Source: Inonotus obliquus
Lineage: Eukaryota > Basidiomycota > Agaricomycetes > Hymenochaetales > Hymenochaetaceae
DNA: 64,000 nucleotides
Assembly (NCBI GenBank): GCA_032164295.1
Contig: JAJHTX010000003.1
Location: 3,038,001 to 3,102,000, forward strand
Direction: 5' to 3'
The translations under genes and the position numbers were made by a program. Below, one piece after another: positions 48,114-57,418 of this stretch; the stretch's first letter is position 1; every line of letters begins with the position of its first letter. Under the pieces are notes generated by a model. That model was not told the DNA's origin, ran no database searches, and saw only the letters and a program-made list of their open reading frames with translations.

Positions 48114-50136
48114 TTGGCTGACCAGCGACCTCAGAACCTTTATCACAGCGACTTGCTACAACGAGCCATCGGAATGTCAACTTTACAGGCCTCAGCCCAA
48201 ACCATCCCATTGAAACGGGAACGTTCACCCACACCACCTCTTACCCTCCAACCAAGAACCTCAGGCGTAAAGCTCGTAGCACCTCTACCACAATCATGCA
48301 AAAGGATGAACCCAGATTACCAAAAGGCCAGAAAGCTATGGGTACAAGAAGAGATAAAAACTTTGAACGCTCTTGGATTATACGTAAGAAAGAAGTTTGT
48401 TCGGTAAGACTCATGTTGTCTCATTCCCTATATTCCCTAGTACTTATGATTATGTTATAATGTTACAGGGATGACGGGTTATCCCTTGAGTGGTGAAGTT
48501 TGTGCTTTACTCTCAGTTCGAGCAGAGAAAGTACTCATACTCTTTACTACGTGTACTCTCAATATGTTCTGAAAGGGAGAGCCCTGTACCAGTCTGGCCA
48601 GACTCCCTCAAACCAGCGAATCTTCCATCATCGCCATCAATTGCACCGCCCATGCGCGTGGACGAGGATATGGACATGCGAATAGACCTTGTCCCTGCTC
48701 AGTCCATCTCAAGTCAGGATATTGACAGGGGGGCGGATAATTCCGTTCCTGTCGAGCAGGACATCGAGCCAAGTACTCAAGACACACCGGAAGACGCAGA
48801 CCTAGAAAGACAGGCTACGGAGTTAGAAGATCTTGCGGTTGAGTTTCTCAAAAAGTAAATACCCTGCAGTACGGGACGCGCTCTTTTCGTGTTCCGCAGC
48901 ATCTAAACTTGGACCCTTTTCCCTCCTCTTTACTCCCGATTCATTGCACCACCGCTACGCTAATCCCACTATCAAGACTTACCCTGTTATCTCACCACCT
49001 TCTTTTGACCCTTGCCTAACTTATCTGAAACCGAATTTGACCTTCCGCTTTCCAGATATGTCCAAGCATTTGATACCGATCGGACCCATCTCTCACATGC
49101 GTACGCCTCGAACGCGCTATTTTCCTACACCGTGCACGAGTGCAGCTCTATCGGTGGCATCCCACGCTACTCTGTCGCTGCGGCTTTTACAAATCCAAGC
49201 ACCGTGTTTGTACATCGCTTCGCTCCGAGAAAGGGGTCGAGAAATCTTCATCTTCGTAAGAGATCTATCATTTCTCCTTTCCTGCGTCAAACTCATTCGT
49301 TCTGCTCGGATTGCTCGCCTGACGTTATCCGTCACGGAAATCGATTCGTTCGGATTCTTCCGTTCGCCGTTGTATCTCATTTTGTCGGTGATGACGAGAA
49401 GTGCACTCTAAGACTACACCACTAGGTGCTGTTCCCAGCAGTAGCAATTTGCACTCAGGGCCTTCCGAGATCGTAAAGGCGCTCCAATCACTTGGGCTGC
49501 AATTCAAATTTTGCAAGCGTTCACCCACTGATTTGAAGTGGAACGTTTTGGCGTTTCGATTAGATCAAACTAGCAAGGGAAATGGGAGGCAAGACAAGTC
49601 TAATGCTGTATCTGCTGTTGAGAGTGTAGATCAAGTTGGAGAGGATTCGAACCGAAAGCAAGACTCGCTGTTGGTTTACCTATCTACTTACGGCGAGTTA
49701 ACTGAAGAAAGAGGTGTTGGACCCGGATCAGGATCTGGCAAGAGACGATTATCTTTCGATCAGTGTTTCATTCTACAAAGACCTCAACGGACTGCTCAGA
49801 CCGTTCCGCCTCACGGAATTGAAGGGAGTGCAAATGACACACGGTCTGAAGGATTCAAGGGCGCCGCCGGGACTGGAAGAAAGCTTCGGTACGTGAAACG
49901 TTCTGGACTACGCACCACGGATGAGGATGTATCGCTAACATCGATTTTCACAATATTCTCCTATGTTCCGTTTTGGTTCGATATTTCTAAGAGACACGTT
50001 TTCGGAAACAAATCTACAAGAAGTTGCGGAGGCGAATTTACCAGAGGAGACGGACGAGTGGCCTCTTGTGGCCATCAACCATCAACTGACCGTGCGGGAT
50101 CTTTCGATCCCGGTCATGCCGCCCTTGACTCTCTGA
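48114..50136 (+). CDS. Mex67/NXF1-like protein with an NTF2-like domain only
   Basis: Six exons (48114-48403, 48469-48492, 48576-48854, 49056-49255, 49426-49888, 49992-50136) join in phase to give 466 aa, or 446 from the ATG at 48174. After a Pro-rich start, YQKARKLWVQEEIKTLNALG and VRDDGLSLEWESPVPVW lead into LEDLAVEFLKKYVQAFDTDR. That is the first helix of the NTF2-like domain of Mex67-type mRNA exporters. Later matches in order: GSRNL, SNLHSGPSEIVKALQSLG, LLVYLSTYGELTE, LSFDQCFILQRP and EWPLVAINHQLTVRDLS. The RRM, LRR and C-terminal UBA domains of canonical Mex67 are absent. It could be a divergent paralog, an Mtr2-like partner or a decaying fragment. Confidence 0.62.
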
Positions 50137-50559
50137 TTATCGCATCTTTGCTTCTCTTATGCTTTTGTGAGTGGTTATCGCTCATTCTTTGCATGCGTTT
50201 ACTTCCGGACTTATTCCTTCTTGCTTTTTTTGTTTAGTGTACCTCGCAGCCGCGCATTCGATTAACCTATCTCTATTCAGATTCGGGAGCTAAAACATAA
50301 TAATTATCTATCGAGGCGCTTGACTCCCTGATCCCCTTCTCGATCTCTGGTTCTCCGGTTCTGCGTGCGTGGTTATTGCTTACTACATGCAAATGCACAC
50401 ACCTCCGAAAGTTTGGCATTAGATTGGTTATTTTTCTCTTATGTTTCTCCAATGACCGAATCAATACTTGGTTTTATTACCCTCACTATTTTTGGTTTAG
50501 GTGCGCATATCGATTTCAGCGTGTCTGCACTTTCCTCTTCTCGTTCCGATTCCCGTTAT

Positions 50560-51400
50560 CTTCTTGTATTATTTTCCACTTATCCATTCGGATTTTCCCG
50601 TACACGACTATCCCAACCTTGTCGATATAACCTTGTTGATATACAAGCGAGAACAACATTGGGCTCTACCACCATTGATGATAACGGTACTAGCAATTTA
50701 CACTCAGGGCTCTACCAGATCCTCAAAGCCCTCCCAAATCCTCGGGCCACAATGCAAGTTCCCTGCGGATCAAGCTGATATCAATGAGGAGTAGAGAAAA
50801 TCTTGCACTTGCATTTCGCGATTGCATAAACAGTAGCAAGTCTCGTTCTTGGTTTGACTTGCTACTTTTCGAGACGAGAGTAGACGGAAACGGAAGAAAA
50901 GCACTGAGGCCTAGAATATGGGTCCAGGATCTAGGATGAGACTCTATTATCATTCATCAGTGTTCCTTTCTTTGTGCAAAGACCTCAGCGGGGTGCTCAG
51001 ACTGTTCGGTTTTCGGTCATCTGTCCTATCTGCCATCTGCTCCGTATGCCCCATCTCGAGGGTCTGCGTTGTGAGCACGACGCGATAACAATCGGTACGT
51101 GCTACATCCTGAACTACTTGTGCTTTGAGGATGTATCGCTAACGTTGAGTTTATTTGGCCTTGTTAGAGATACACATGCAAATAGGATCAGGGACGCGGA
51201 CTTTACAGCCGATACGGACGTGTGGTCCCTTGGTCCCTGGCTTCTTGTGGCTTTCGGCTAATAATTATGAGGGATCTACCGACTATCGTTACCGTATAAG
51301 TTGGGTTAGGTCATTGACGGCGACGTTTTGTTTTATGTTGTTGAGGATTCTGGTGCGTGGTTTCTGCTGGCTATCGGATGCATATACTGTTCATCATCCC
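50560..51400 (+). pseudogene. Decayed tandem copy of the 3' half of the Mex67-like gene
   Basis: Segments align in order to 49340-50200 with an offset of about 1.20-1.25 kb. AGCAATTTACACTCAGGG (50692) matches 49443. Around 50950-51000, CAAAGACCTCAGCGG and GTGCTCAGACTGTTC match 49776-49805. GAGGATGTATCGCTAAC at 51127 is identical to 49923. TGGCTTCTTGTGGC (51239) matches the WPLVA codons at about 50070. Frames are broken repeatedly by indels and stops, so it is noncoding. Confidence 0.7.
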
Positions 51401-51998
51401 CGCGCTGCTGGGTGACGTTTTCTATATCCCTCTGTATATATCAACCTTTGTTTCCCAACTTGGGTCTGAGCTGCATTACGCCACTGCGCGATGTTTTCCT
51501 CTTGGAAAACACAAAGTGGAATCACACTTTGCTGCAACATTGCGGCACTACCCAAGCTGGTAGCTCTTACATGTCCATGTAGATAATACGGGCTTATAGA
51601 TCTTTGGTGTGAAGGAGGCTCTGAATCGCGGGGCGCAGGACGCTATTATTGTTCACACCCCGCACGTTAGTGGATTCAATACTCATCACCCCAGGCCGGA
51701 TGATCTCGGTAACATGTCCCATTGTGGTTGTATATTTGCTCCAAGGGGGTCTAGCATTGCTGGCACACGAGAGTCAACCAGAATCAGGTAACTTTGCTGT
51801 CGTCTTTGCTCTTGCTCTTGCTCTTGCAGCCTCCTCCGTTACCTCGTCTCTCTGTGGGGATCCTGTCTAGCCCGAGTTAAACTCGCCTATAAGAGAAGTT
51901 ACGATACCATGCAGCTATATTGTATTACATTACAATACTACTACAATAACGGTAAAGTCGTGTAGCTATGCATCTGTGTAGTTGAAATTACTTGTCTT
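51401..51998. other. Intergenic, no gene seen
   Basis: About 600 bp after the decayed copy, with frames under 75 codons, a CTTGCTCTTGCTCTTGC run near 51810 and AT-rich ATTACAATACTACTAC near 51928. No recognisable gene. Confidence 0.45.
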
Positions 51999-52226
51999 TC
52001 AACTTCGCAAATTGTGTTTCAAATTCGTAGCTTCGGTGCGAACTTGACGCACCTCATTCATCATCTGTTCAGTTTCGGGTTTTGTATGTCCCTCGTGTTG
52101 TTCGGACACTCGCTTGAGTTGGTTCCATAGGCGTTCAGCCGCATCGGATTGGCCAGCATTATTCAGCCCAATAACAGCTTGCTCAGCCCGGATGAACAAC
52201 CTACGGTATTCTTCTGACGTCTTCAT
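51999..52226 (-). CDS. Small helical ORF, function unknown
   Basis: A 75-codon frame starting MKTSEEYRRLFIRAEQAVIG with hydrophilic, helix-forming composition (regular Leu/Ile/Val and Glu/Lys/Arg/Gln) through to NLKHNLRS. The same frame is open upstream to 52391, so an earlier start is possible (130 codons). Composition is protein-like, with a possible short coiled coil from about residue 27 on. I recognise no family. It sits beside the degenerate Mex67-like region and could be a real small gene or a conserved exon of something lost. Confidence 0.35.
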   Translation of the reverse strand: MKTSEEYRRLFIRAEQAVIGLNNAGQSDAAERLWNQLKRVSEQHEGHTKPETEQMMNEVRQVRTEATNLKHNLRS

Positions 52227-54494
52227 TTTATCAGGCAACGGGTGACGAGGAGGACGATAAGTACACGAGCTGGAATCTTGTAAACTTGAAGTATGTCTTG
52301 TTGTATAGCCGAGTTGTAGTTCAGCAGTTGTAAACTGTGAGAAGCAATATGCAGAAGGATGAGTGAATGATACTGTAACTTGCAGCAACACTCAGGTACT
52401 TATAGGCAGTCGGACTTTCAATTTGCTTTGCATCCTAGTCACCCGCGGCAAAGGAGAGGGGAATTGGCAAAGTACCCTATGCCAAGGTCGAGCATAACAG
52501 TACTAGTAATCATGTGGAAAGGCCAGACGACTCAGTATATGCTTGAGCGTTATTTATCCTACAACTTTACGTGCTATGCGAGATGCATACAAGACACGAC
52601 CTACAAGAATATTCCTCAAGGGCCTCTGGTGTGTGATAAGGGTCTGTACGAAAACTCACCTGAGGGAGACAGTGAGGTTTCTGTCCAACAAGACACAAAT
52701 CGTGTGTCCGCCGTACAGTCAATCCGTGTCATGCTAGGTGCGCGAGATTTCGTTGAAGCGTTGTTTGCTATGGATATCTGAGGAATACGTACTTTCGTCC
52801 ATCATCATGATCAGCCAACTCAAGTCAATTCGATTTCGATCCAACTCCGGCAACCAAACGGTCTTCCGCACTGCTCGTTAGAGCGCTTGCTGGAATCTTT
52901 TGTTTCTGTCTGTGTTTCAGTTTCGTGTTTCGGTGCGTGGTTAATGCTGACTTTCCTGGATATATAGTACTTCCGCATCCGTGTTCTCGACTTATCTTAT
53001 GCTCATCCTGCAATACTTAGGTTTTCCCTACCAATTTGCTTCGTTTCTACCGATGTGTATCGTCTATTCGGTGCTTGTTCCCGTCCTTCGATTTTGGTGA
53101 GTGGTTATTGCCGATTATACACGTACTACTCAAAAAGAAAGTTGATTTTCTGAGTTCAATCCTTCACCTTCCTAATCCGTTAGAACCGATAACCAAGACC
53201 GCGAAGAGCCACTTCTTTCCTTCCCTGCATTGCTGATATTAATGTTGTCGTCATTCCGTCGCTCGAACCCTCTGAACCGAATATCTTTGTTTTTTTTTAT
53301 CGGTAGCTGAACTATCCATTACCAAACATTCAACATGTCTTCGCGTATCTTCGATTATATCGATGCAAGAGAACAGAAAACGAGATGGAAGGTATACATA
53401 AGTAAATACGACATACATATAGATAACACTAGGCCACTAGCAAATGTCCCAAAATCAAGTACTATACGCTTTTTGCGAGTAGGCGAGTATGACTACTGCA
53501 TTGGAAGTTTTTGAACCAGGGTAACAAAGAAAAGAAACAAAAGAGTCAAGTCTATGGATGACTGTGGGACTACTGCAGAGTATGTTTGGTTGTTTGGAAG
53601 CGGGAAAAGTAAAAGTCCACATTCACTGCTTCGTCCCTCCGACCGAGTTGTCCTTCCACACATCAGGACTTTACTACGTTTGTAAATACAGTACCCTCCC
53701 CCATCCCACTCTTTTCGCCACACCATTTATCAGTTATCCTTTTCCGTCGGTTATTAGATTGTTGATTACGATTAGTGGTAGTTAACTTGATCCGAAAGGC
53801 TTTTTTGGAATTGGAAGCCGAGTTCTCCGGATGAGAATTTGTTGGAGTTGATTTAAATGAGGGGAATTAAGAAAGGTGTGAAAGTCGAGATTAGGGAGCT
53901 TGGCATCGGGAATTTGGAGCGAGAAATTGGGATGATGCATTTTACGATCAGGGAGGAACGGAAAGAATGAGGAATGAGGAAGTTGGATGAAGACTACCGA
54001 CAACCTGTGCCTGCGTCGTCATTTACCGCATTACCACATTATTATGCGGAATCTCTAATTATTTTCTCTCGCGAATCGATCGATCGAGTTTGCTAAGGTC
54101 CGGAAGGGAAGAATGATGAACGAAGGATCCAGAGGAATGCGAATGGATTAATGGAAGTGTGATGTTAATGAAGGGGAAGACCGGAAAGACGAGTGGAAGA
54201 GGGGGAAGGGACGGGAAGAGTGAGCAAGGACGTTAATATTGGTTAGACGCGGTGAACAAATTAAATATGAAGATTCCAATTATTCCGCGCTCGCGTTGTT
54301 TTCGATGCTTCCGCGCTAAGGCCACTGAGCGGATACGAAAGCGCTCGGTAGCAGGATTGGGGGGACCGAGCGGCTTTGTACGCTTGAGTGTCTTGTCTTG
54401 TCCCTCCACTTGCCCGGAATCCAACGCCCAATACTCGCATAGCCCAAGCGCTTCAGCATCTCAGCAGTTCAACGCGTCCTTCGTCACCCAGTGT
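52227..54494. other. Intergenic, no confident gene
   Basis: Contains two of the short Mex67-like 3' blocks (52933, 53097) and T-rich and A/G-rich patches (for example GAACGGAAAGAATGAGG near 53957). A 133-codon plus-strand frame at 52380-52781 opens directly opposite the small ORF and lacks family resemblance. The segment 53.2-54.4 kb would have to hold the Bud6 core if the adjacent gene were full length, but I see no such sequence. Confidence 0.45.
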
Positions 54495-55267
54495 TTACCG
54501 ATACCCACCCCCGGATCCACTCCCCGATCCATGACTGGATCTCGATCCCGAAGATCTTCTCATTCCTCCACTCGCACTCCCGGGATTAGAAGAACCAACA
54601 GCTCGCCAATAAAGCGGTTGCTTCTCTCTCAACGCTACGAGTAAGTTTGCTATGAGCGTACGGACTTGAGGCATTAGGGTTTGGTAATTTTGGGGTGTCG
54701 GGTCTTCGGAGAGAGATTCTTCGAGCAACGCGCGGAGGTCCGTTAGGAATGTAGATACCTCTCTGTTGATTGGTTAGAGTATCGCAGTAGGCAAGAGAAT
54801 CGTGTCGGTATCGGGTTTAGGTGAGGTTTCGTTGTTGGGTTCGGGATAGGTACGATTGAGCGTAAGGTCCACGAATTACACAGTGAACGTGCGTGTCGAG
54901 TAGTTGAACGAGGTGAATATGAGACAAAGAGAAATTTCGAGTAAATGAGGTGGTTACGCTATGTAAGAGTGAGCAGAATGCACGCACCTCATGTCGATAT
55001 TGTGCAATTGGAATCTAGATCGTCCAACATCGCAAAGCCCATACCGAGTCCCAAACAAATTGTCAGCTCTCAAAGCACCCTCACAAACACGGAGCACGGA
55101 AGCACGCACGCGGCAATCATCTCGTTATAGCAGTTCCCTACATTCACAAACACATCGCTAACCTCGTTCTCTGTTATCTCCAACGCACCCCATCGACGGA
55201 GGGATTCTTCGAGTTTGCGCGTTGAGTCGAGGAGGTTTGAGACGGCTGTTGGCACGTCTGGGATCAT
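54495..55267 (-). CDS. Bud6/Aip3 N-terminal-domain protein, truncated
   Basis: Three exons (55267-55110, 55014-54988, 54762-54495) join in phase to give 150 aa. The sequence VPTAVSNLLDSTRKLEESLR, ENEVSDVFVNVGNCYNEMIA, AFQLHNIDMR and LLEESLSEDPTPQNYQTLMP-QVRTLIANLL is the conserved N-terminal domain of Bud6/Aip3. Bud6 is the polarity factor that nucleates actin with formins at growth sites. The protein then ends in a Ser/Gly/Arg-rich tail. The large C-terminal Bud6 core (actin- and formin-binding) is missing. The last codons read CGG-TAA; GTAAAC there could instead be a donor to a further exon (open frame at 54424-54233), but that frame does not resemble the Bud6 core. Either a half-gene paralog or a truncated relic. 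Confidence 0.6.
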
Positions 55268-56014
55268 CGTTCTTTGAGATTGCGGCGAATGCTATAGTAG
55301 TGAGTAGAAGAAGGACAAGAAGAGAGATGAATAGGGGGAGGAGAGAGAAAGAGGAAGATGTTCAGAAAGAGAGCGGGCGCGTCTTAGGTTAGCGTTATGC
55401 AGAACAAATATAGTCAAGGCACAGTCGCGTACCATACTCGAGTATCCGTCAATCTGTCTGCTCGACATACACAACTAGGTATTACTGCAAGAGAGGAATC
55501 GCTGTTTGCTGGTGACCAGATGAGCCCTGCCCGGCGCCTTTTATAAGGCTGGGTGTATAATGGAGAGAAATAATAAGTTATAAGCGCGGCGACGGTTTCA
55601 TTCGTACTGGTTTTCTTTTTTGGAAAATGGAAAAATTGAAAGGCACATGAGACTCGGGCACAGAGAATGGAAAATAAATAATAAAAAGATACGGTATGGT
55701 ATACTCGTGGTGAAAGATCAAGAGGAATACAATCCTGTGCAAAACGAAGTGGTTCGCGTATAGCCGTACGACCGCGCTCAATTGAGATGGAATACACAGC
55801 TCAGTGATGTCGATGATGGTCGGCTATTCTTCATATCTTCGTTGCTGGTCCCGAGTCTACTCTACAACAGTGCAACCCTGCATTCATGTCATCACTTTAC
55901 AGCGATCATTATCCATCCATGGAATAGTACACTCTTCGTCCCTTTCAGGTTCGATGAGCTACTACACACTTTGCTTATTCTCCTCTAAACTGGGTCCTTG
56001 TTGGTCCCTATTTA
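55268..56014. other. Intergenic, no gene seen
   Basis: A purine-rich patch on the plus strand (55295-55375, GAGGAGAGAGAAAGAGG-like) is followed by AT-rich DNA. Frames here are compositional. This is the presumed promoter side of the Bud6-like gene and the 3' flank of the next minus-strand gene. Confidence 0.45.
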
Positions 56015-57201
56015 TTACACCTGTACTTTGGCGTTTTGAGAAACAAGTGCCTCAATCTCCGAGCGAAACGTGACCTGTGAAGCAAAAATCATCAGTTTCA
56101 GTTTCAAAGATTCGCTCCGAAAAGATAAAAAACGCCTCCGTCTCCGTCTCATTGTCCGGTGTCCGGTGTCCGCATCGGCGTCCACAATCGCGTCCGTGCC
56201 CAGGTCCGCCAGAGAGTAATTGGGTGACGTACGTTGCTCTTGTACTCGCTCATCAGTGGCTCAGTCTCCTGAAGGGACCATCGGCACTGCACTCGGATAT
56301 TCTCCCTGTTCGTCCCGTCTTTTGCCATCAGATACCGTGCAACTTGTAACTGCGCGTCTTTCATCACGCTCAATTTCCGATATTCCCAAATCGACTGCGG
56401 AAACTTGAACAACTTGACGTTATCTCTCCGAATTGATTGTTGAGCTGTAAAACGAGCTGGGTTTTCCGCCCTCTCGAGCTCGCGCCGCTGAGAGTATAAG
56501 CGGATGAGATCACGAAGATAGTCATATTGCATACGCGCCACCAGGTCGTTGTGTTCCGAGAGGACGACCTTGTCGTTTTGTTTGAAATATTTCTGTTTGC
56601 GGGATGGTTGGTAGTGATGGGTGACGGGCACGAGTCGCATAAGACATCATCAGAAAGATTTTGATGGAATGAGCATGAGATGAGCTGGACAGTGGACAAA
56701 TGGACAAGTGATCGACCAACCAACCTCAAGTCTCGCGTAATGTTCTGCCCATTCGTCTGAAGACCTTGTAAAATCTTCAAAATCATGGTACTTGATATCA
56801 TCAGTTTGACAGTATCGATCCAATGCATCATCATATAACTCCTGGGCGTAATATCTCGATAGTTTTGCCATGTTGTCTTGATTCTCCCTTTTCAATCTTT
56901 TGATGCGTTCTGATAGAGTTGCGACTGTTTCAGGTGCGTCAATCTCTTCTTTCATCTCTGCAAGGCTAAAGAGACATAAATTCAACATGTCAGACATGGT
57001 CATAACCATGATTTATGCGCTGCGGGTTGAAACTTACGATGGGAAGAAAGAGCCCAATTCTCTGATGGCGAAGCGGGACACGTCTTGAGCCTCCGTTGCT
57101 TCCGCTTCTTTCAGTGATTCATTCGGAAATTGTTTCGTGAATTCATTGAAGCCATTCTTTCTGAGATATCTTGGGTTCGGTGCTCGAGTACCGGAAGCCA
57201 T
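56015..57201 (-). CDS. 274-aa coiled-coil protein, function unknown
   Basis: Four exons (57201-57038, 56965-56725, 56592-56233, 56074-56015) join in phase to give 274 aa. It is hydrophilic and mostly helical. Residues 1-55 are basic-polar (APNPRYLRKNGFNEFTKQFP). A heptad-rich segment follows (VATLSERIKRLKRENQDNMA), then conserved-looking aromatic/acidic clusters (LDRYCQTDDIKYHDFEDF). Further on is a long charged helix (DYLRDLIRLYSQRRELERAE) and SIWEYRKLSVMKDAQLQVAR. There is no signal peptide or membrane helix. I do not recognise a family; clean splicing and coding composition make it a real gene. It is head-to-head with the VPS9-domain gene, 217 bp apart. Confidence 0.72.
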
Positions 57202-57418
57202 TTTGAAAGAGAATACTTTCAGATTTAGAGTGGACGGAGGAAGCAAAGTTGTGTTCTCTTCACGTGCAATAATGAGACGCGTGCGCAGCTCAAGCCTTTG
57301 CAACTCTACCTCTGCGTCGTTCGCCGCATCCAGCACAGACGCTCTCAAGCATCATTTCTCGCATGTTTTGAGTACTCTATAGTGTGCCGAGTAAACTACG
57401 TACAAGCCCGAGGACACC
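57202..57418. promoter_or_regulatory. Divergent promoter with CACGTG at 57261-57266
   Basis: 217 bp between two outward-facing start codons. The site TTCACGTGCA lies 60 bp upstream of the minus-strand gene. No clear TATA box. Confidence 0.45.

Larger units (their letters stand above)
50117..53130 (+). repeat. Family of five short direct repeats derived from the Mex67-like 3' flank
   Basis: A core GTG(A/C)GTGGTT(A/T)(A/T)TGCT-like word occurs at about 50167, 50364, 51353, 52933 and 53097. The first two copies extend further: CCCTTGACTCTCTGATTA (50122) against GCGCTTGACTCCCTGAT (50317), keeping about 80 bp of similarity. GAGCGCTTGCTGGAATC precedes the fourth copy. The block therefore covers the gene's stop-codon region and early 3' flank. 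Confidence 0.6.

Noticed and set aside
49714..49896. Alternative frame within the Mex67-like exon 5 reading LDPDQDLARDDYL
   Set aside because: It is the +1 shadow of the exon whose true frame carries LSFDQCFILQRP and joins both flanking exons in phase.
52380..52781. 133-codon plus-strand frame beside the small minus-strand ORF
   Set aside because: Starts opposite the other ORF, lacks family resemblance, and adjacent DNA is full of decayed Mex67-like pieces.
55414..55797. 127-codon minus-strand frame upstream of the Bud6-like gene
   Set aside because: Compositional frame from AT-rich and purine-rich DNA; no motif and no consistent splice sites to the Bud6 exons.
57234..57400. An upstream coding exon for the 274-aa gene (open minus frame to 57348)
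   Set aside because: The ATG at 57201 gives a complete in-phase gene, and the upstream frame lies in the shared promoter with a CACGTG site.
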